DNA from: Stramenopiles sp. TOSAG23-3
Lineage: Eukaryota; Sar
Assembly: GCA_900128585.1 (NCBI GenBank)
Contig: LT642241.1
Coordinates: forward strand, 1-26,472
DNA length: 26,472 nt
Direction: 5' to 3'
Of this stretch, positions 23,762-26,472 are shown in pieces (position 1 is the first letter of the stretch; each line of letters starts with the position of its first letter). Both the position numbers and the translations under genes were made by a program. The notes beneath the pieces were generated by a model, which saw only the letters and a program-made list of their open reading frames with translations, was not told the origin of the DNA and made no database searches.

Positions 23762-25792
23762 CTATTCTTGTTGTCGCGCTTCCACAAACGCTTGCTGCAC
23801 TCTAGATATTACATCCTTTTCTATCTTTGTATATTCCTCATTCCTCCCTGTTGTTAGTGCCAACATTTTTTCATCTTTTGTTTTCAGGGCTGTCTCCAAC
23901 TCGATTACTCTATTCGATCGGTCTAAAATTAAAGAATTCAACTGCTTTTTTTCCATGTCAAACTTAACCCTAGTCTGTTCCAACTCTTTATTCAAATCCT
24001 CTTTGGCGTTTTCCAAAATTTTTCCCTGGGTTACTTTGTTTTTTTGTGCCTCTTCAAGGTCGTTCTTTAGTTTTTGGATTTCTGTTTCGTGGCACTCCTT
24101 GTCTTTTATTGCTGCTTCCTGTTCTGCTTTACGTTGTTTTCCCGTTTCTATCTCGCTGCTCAGTTGCTCTTGCAGAGAGGCCAGTTGTTCTGCTGCTCTT
24201 CCCTGTGCTGATGCGAATCTTTGGGCATCTTCGCTGTTTCTTGTCTGCTGTCTTTCGTGAGACAGCTCCAGGGCCTTCAGCTGGGCTTCCAGCTGTTTCA
24301 TAGCAGATCCAATTGTAGATTCGCATTCGTTTCGCACTCTCTCTTCGGTAGCTTCTAGCTCTTTCTGGTGCTGTAACTTCGTGCTCAGTGTCTCCGCCTT
24401 TAGTTTGTTCAACTCCAACTCGATAGAATCGTACTTTGTCGCCATTTTAGAGCGGCGTTCTTCCGCATGAGCTCGCCCCTCGTCCGCAACGGAAAGCTGA
24501 AGGTTCAATGCTTCTCGCTCTTGCTGCCTTGCCTCCGCAACGGCTTCTGCCCTTTTGTCTTCCAATGATGTCAGACTATCTTTTTGTTTGATAATTTCAG
24601 CATGCAGTTCTTTTGCCTGGTTTTCCAGGGAAGATTTTGCGGCCTTCAGGCGGTTTACTTCTGCCTTCGAGTCCTCCAGCTTCGATTCAGCAAAGCGGGT
24701 CTTTTCCTCCAGCTCCATGGAGGAGCTTTTGTGCTTCATATCTGCCTGTTGCAATTTTTCTTTCTCTTTCCTTAATTCTTGTTGAGTATTTTCTAAGTTT
24801 CCAGTTATTTCTGTCGCCAAATTTTGCAGCTTTGTACTGTTTTCTACGTGCAAAGTTTTTTCCCGCTCCAGCTGTTCTAACGCGTCCTCCAAGGCACTGC
24901 GGCATCTCGAATGGGCCCTACTTTCTGCATCAAACTTCATGCCTATTTCCCGTGCTTTAGATCGCTCCACGTTCAGCAAATCCTCCAAATTGCGAATGCA
25001 TAGAATTGCCCCTTCTAGACTGTTGGGGATCGCCATGATTTCGTTTCTTCCCGCAGGTGCAGCTGCAGGCTGTTGGCTTGCCCATTGGCCTGTCTTCTCG
25101 CTGACCGAGGAGGTGATCATTCCCCCTGACGCAAGCGGTGCCGCCCTAGGCTTTGAACTATCAGCGGCCGCTGACATGAGCAAGTCGTTCTTCTGTTCCT
25201 CCTTGGACTGGTTTCGAGACAACACGCGCTGAATTCTTTGCAAAGATTCGTCCGTTGCGCCATTTCCACTTATTGCCAAGTGGATTAATGTCCGGTTCTC
25301 TTCCAAGGCGGAGGCCAAGGCCCTCGATCCGGACGTCCCCATATCGTTCCAGCGTAAGTCAAGACGAAGGAGAGACTTGTTGGAACGAATTGCCGAGGCT
25401 ATCTGTACTGCACCGTCGGGTCCGATGCGATTGTTCCGCAAGTCTAAGTAGTGAAGAGATTCGTGAGTGGATATGGCTTCGGAGAGTGCCCTCACTCCGT
25501 CAGGGAACACCCCTGTGCTGTTCCACTCAAGCGACAGGCTGCGGATTGACCTTGAGTTTGCGACGGCGTTCGCTATGACAACCGCTGAGTTTCCCCGCAA
25601 TTGGTTGCCTCTAAGGTCTACCGATGTAAGACTCTTATTTGTCGAAATGTGCCTTGCAATTGCTTCGCATTGCGTCTCGTCTAAACAACTATCAACTAAT
25701 ACTAGACTATCTGAACCCGCATTTTGGAGGGCCTCCAACGTGTTCGATATACGCCCAGAACGAGGGTGTGCCACTCGAGTCGAATCGCTCAT
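23762..25792 (-). CDS. LRRC45-like centrosomal LRR and coiled-coil protein
   Basis: The product has 676 residues from ATG 25792 (MSDSTRVAHPRSGR) to the stop at 23762. Residues about 30-200 are ribonuclease-inhibitor-type leucine-rich repeats, including SIRSLSLEWNSTG, LHYLDLRNNRIGPDGA and LLRLDLRWNDMGTSGSRAL. Residues about 260-670 are one long, heptad-rich coiled coil. Order, total length (vertebrate LRRC45 is about 670 residues) and the wording of the LEWNS, LDLRNN and LDLRWN repeats match LRRC45, which in animals links the two centrioles and supports ciliogenesis at the distal appendages. The C-terminal end (VISRVQQAFVEARQQE) also recalls the LRRC45 terminus. Orthology is from memory of the family, not a search. 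If correct, it implies centrioles or basal bodies in this organism. Confidence 0.88.
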   Translation of the reverse strand: MSDSTRVAHPRSGRISNTLEALQNAGSDSLVLVDSCLDETQCEAIARHISTNKSLTSVDLRGNQLRGNSAVVIANAVANSRSIRSLSLEWNSTGVFPDGVRALSEAISTHESLHYLDLRNNRIGPDGAVQIASAIRSNKSLLRLDLRWNDMGTSGSRALASALEENRTLIHLAISGNGATDESLQRIQRVLSRNQSKEEQKNDLLMSAAADSSKPRAAPLASGGMITSSVSEKTGQWASQQPAAAPAGRNEIMAIPNSLEGAILCIRNLEDLLNVERSKAREIGMKFDAESRAHSRCRSALEDALEQLEREKTLHVENSTKLQNLATEITGNLENTQQELRKEKEKLQQADMKHKSSSMELEEKTRFAESKLEDSKAEVNRLKAAKSSLENQAKELHAEIIKQKDSLTSLEDKRAEAVAEARQQEREALNLQLSVADEGRAHAEERRSKMATKYDSIELELNKLKAETLSTKLQHQKELEATEERVRNECESTIGSAMKQLEAQLKALELSHERQQTRNSEDAQRFASAQGRAAEQLASLQEQLSSEIETGKQRKAEQEAAIKDKECHETEIQKLKNDLEEAQKNKVTQGKILENAKEDLNKELEQTRVKFDMEKKQLNSLILDRSNRVIELETALKTKDEKMLALTTGRNEEYTKIEKDVISRVQQAFVEARQQE

Positions 25793-26038
25793 AGTATAAA
25801 ACAACAAGGTCTATATTGTCAATGTTCCTTACGTTCCTTTTTTGTTATACAATTTTCTCTGGCTATTAGAAACTCTGGCAGCGGAAACAGCACTGAAATA
25901 TTTATCACACTCAGATATGAATGACTTAAATTAGATAACAATAGTTTTGTTTTTCTTCATTACTTGAACAACCGAGACCGACACGACAGACAGATGCATT
26001 ATATTGTATGTTATTATTATTATTTTTTTGTCGGCGTC

Positions 26039-26053
26039 GTGCCGCCGCGGCAC
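26039..26053 (+). other. GC-rich mini-hairpin in AT-rich spacer
   Basis: GTGCCG (26039-26044) and CGGCAC (26048-26053) are perfect reverse complements around a 3-nt CCG loop. It is embedded in AT-rich DNA about 250 bp upstream of the LRRC45-like start codon. Confidence 0.5.
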
Positions 26054-26350
26054 CAGGTTGTAGTAGGGATTATCTATTATTATATTATATTTATACCCAC
26101 CTTTGCATTTTTCATTTTTTTTAATAAAATATGAACCTAAATAATAAATAGTCGTCTCCTTGACTCCTTGAGTAATTTTTCCAAAAAATAAGCTTCGCTA
26201 ATATCATATTATACTAAAAATAATAGTAATAATAAATAATTTTTATGATCCTCCTCCTATTGGCATCTAAATCCCTCCAATTCTCTAACGTTCTTCTTCT
26301 AAAATAGCTTCTACTTATTATTATTTTAGTCTACGTATACGATAATACTC

Positions 26351-26423
26351 CTCGTAGACGACTTGTTTTATTAAAAATTGTTATATTTTTTGGGTACGAG
26401 ACTCGTACTCGTAGACGACTTGT
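26351..26423 (+). repeat. 16-bp direct repeat pair CTCGTAGACGACTTGT
   Basis: Identical copies at 26351-26366 and 26408-26423, 57 bp apart. Both contain AGACGACT, the reverse complement of AGTCGTCT, a word seen in other spacers of this window. Confidence 0.8.
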
Positions 26424-26472
26424 CTTGGTTTTACGCGTAGTTCCCTATTTCCAAACTATTTAATTTGCATTT

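Larger units (their letters stand above)
25793..26472. other. AT-rich upstream and intergenic region to window end
   Basis: Upstream flank of the LRRC45-like gene. It contains an ATT triplet run (about 26008-26025), a GC-rich hairpin (26039-26053), TAGTCGTCT at 26149-26157, and a 16-bp direct repeat, CTCGTAGACGACTTGT, at 26351-26366 and 26408-26423. No further CDS begins before the edge. Confidence 0.6.

Noticed and set aside
1-26472. Integrated giant-virus segment, suggested by intronless genes and AT-rich spacers
   Set aside because: No capsid, polymerase, packaging ATPase or other viral hallmark is present, and the recognised genes (SLC12, LRRC45-like, HECT) are typical of cells.
1-26472. 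tRNA, rRNA or CRISPR in the spacers
   Set aside because: Visual scanning found no box B-like GTTCGA segment with matching acceptor stem, no conserved rRNA words and no spaced identical repeats of CRISPR type. A covariance-model scan would be decisive.

Overview
The window looks like nuclear DNA of a unicellular, probably flagellated, eukaryote with a compact, intron-poor genome. Nine protein genes read as long uninterrupted frames (up to 4.3 kb) in the standard code. They alternate between strands and are separated by AT-rich, microsatellite-filled spacers. Clearly eukaryotic families are present: a HECT ubiquitin ligase, an SLC12 cation-chloride cotransporter, an LRRC45-like centrosomal protein and a U1-type zinc-finger/RG-repeat protein. 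No bacterial operons, viral hallmark genes, tRNA, rRNA or CRISPR were recognised. I cannot place the organism taxonomically; a marine protist or alga is a guess.

Layout. 1-2608 (-): 5' portion of a large basic IQ/Sfi1-like protein, cut by the left edge. 3597-4406 (-): unrecognised 269-residue protein with a Gly/Ala-rich hydrophobic C-terminus. 5363-6190 (+): secreted coiled-coil protein with eight cysteines. 6902-7606 (+): two-finger U1-type zinc-finger protein with an RG-repeat tail, whose gene contains a strong G-quadruplex motif. 7862-12136 (-): 1424-residue leucine-rich-repeat protein interrupted by a poly-lysine insert. 13732-17622 (+): HECT E3 ligase with a long charged helix and an acidic C-terminal tail. 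17866-19230 (-): signal-peptide protein with one Asp-box and three perfect 42-bp repeats. 20480-23566 (+): NKCC-type cotransporter that keeps the residues known to bind Na+ and K+. 23762-25792 (-): LRRC45-like LRR plus coiled-coil protein.

Spacers between convergent genes are short (about 195-255 bp). Spacers between divergent genes are 0.9-1.6 kb and hold simple repeats, a few hairpins, a recurring AGTCGTCT word and short upstream ORFs. There is no pathway-like cluster. Three proteins (the IQ/Sfi1-like protein, the giant LRR protein and the LRRC45-like protein) could belong to centrosome or flagellar structure, but that link is inference. I found no convincing new multi-gene system. The most unusual items are the HECT fusion, the giant LRR protein, the cysteine-rich secreted protein and the overlapping upstream ORFs on both sides of the 19231-20479 spacer.
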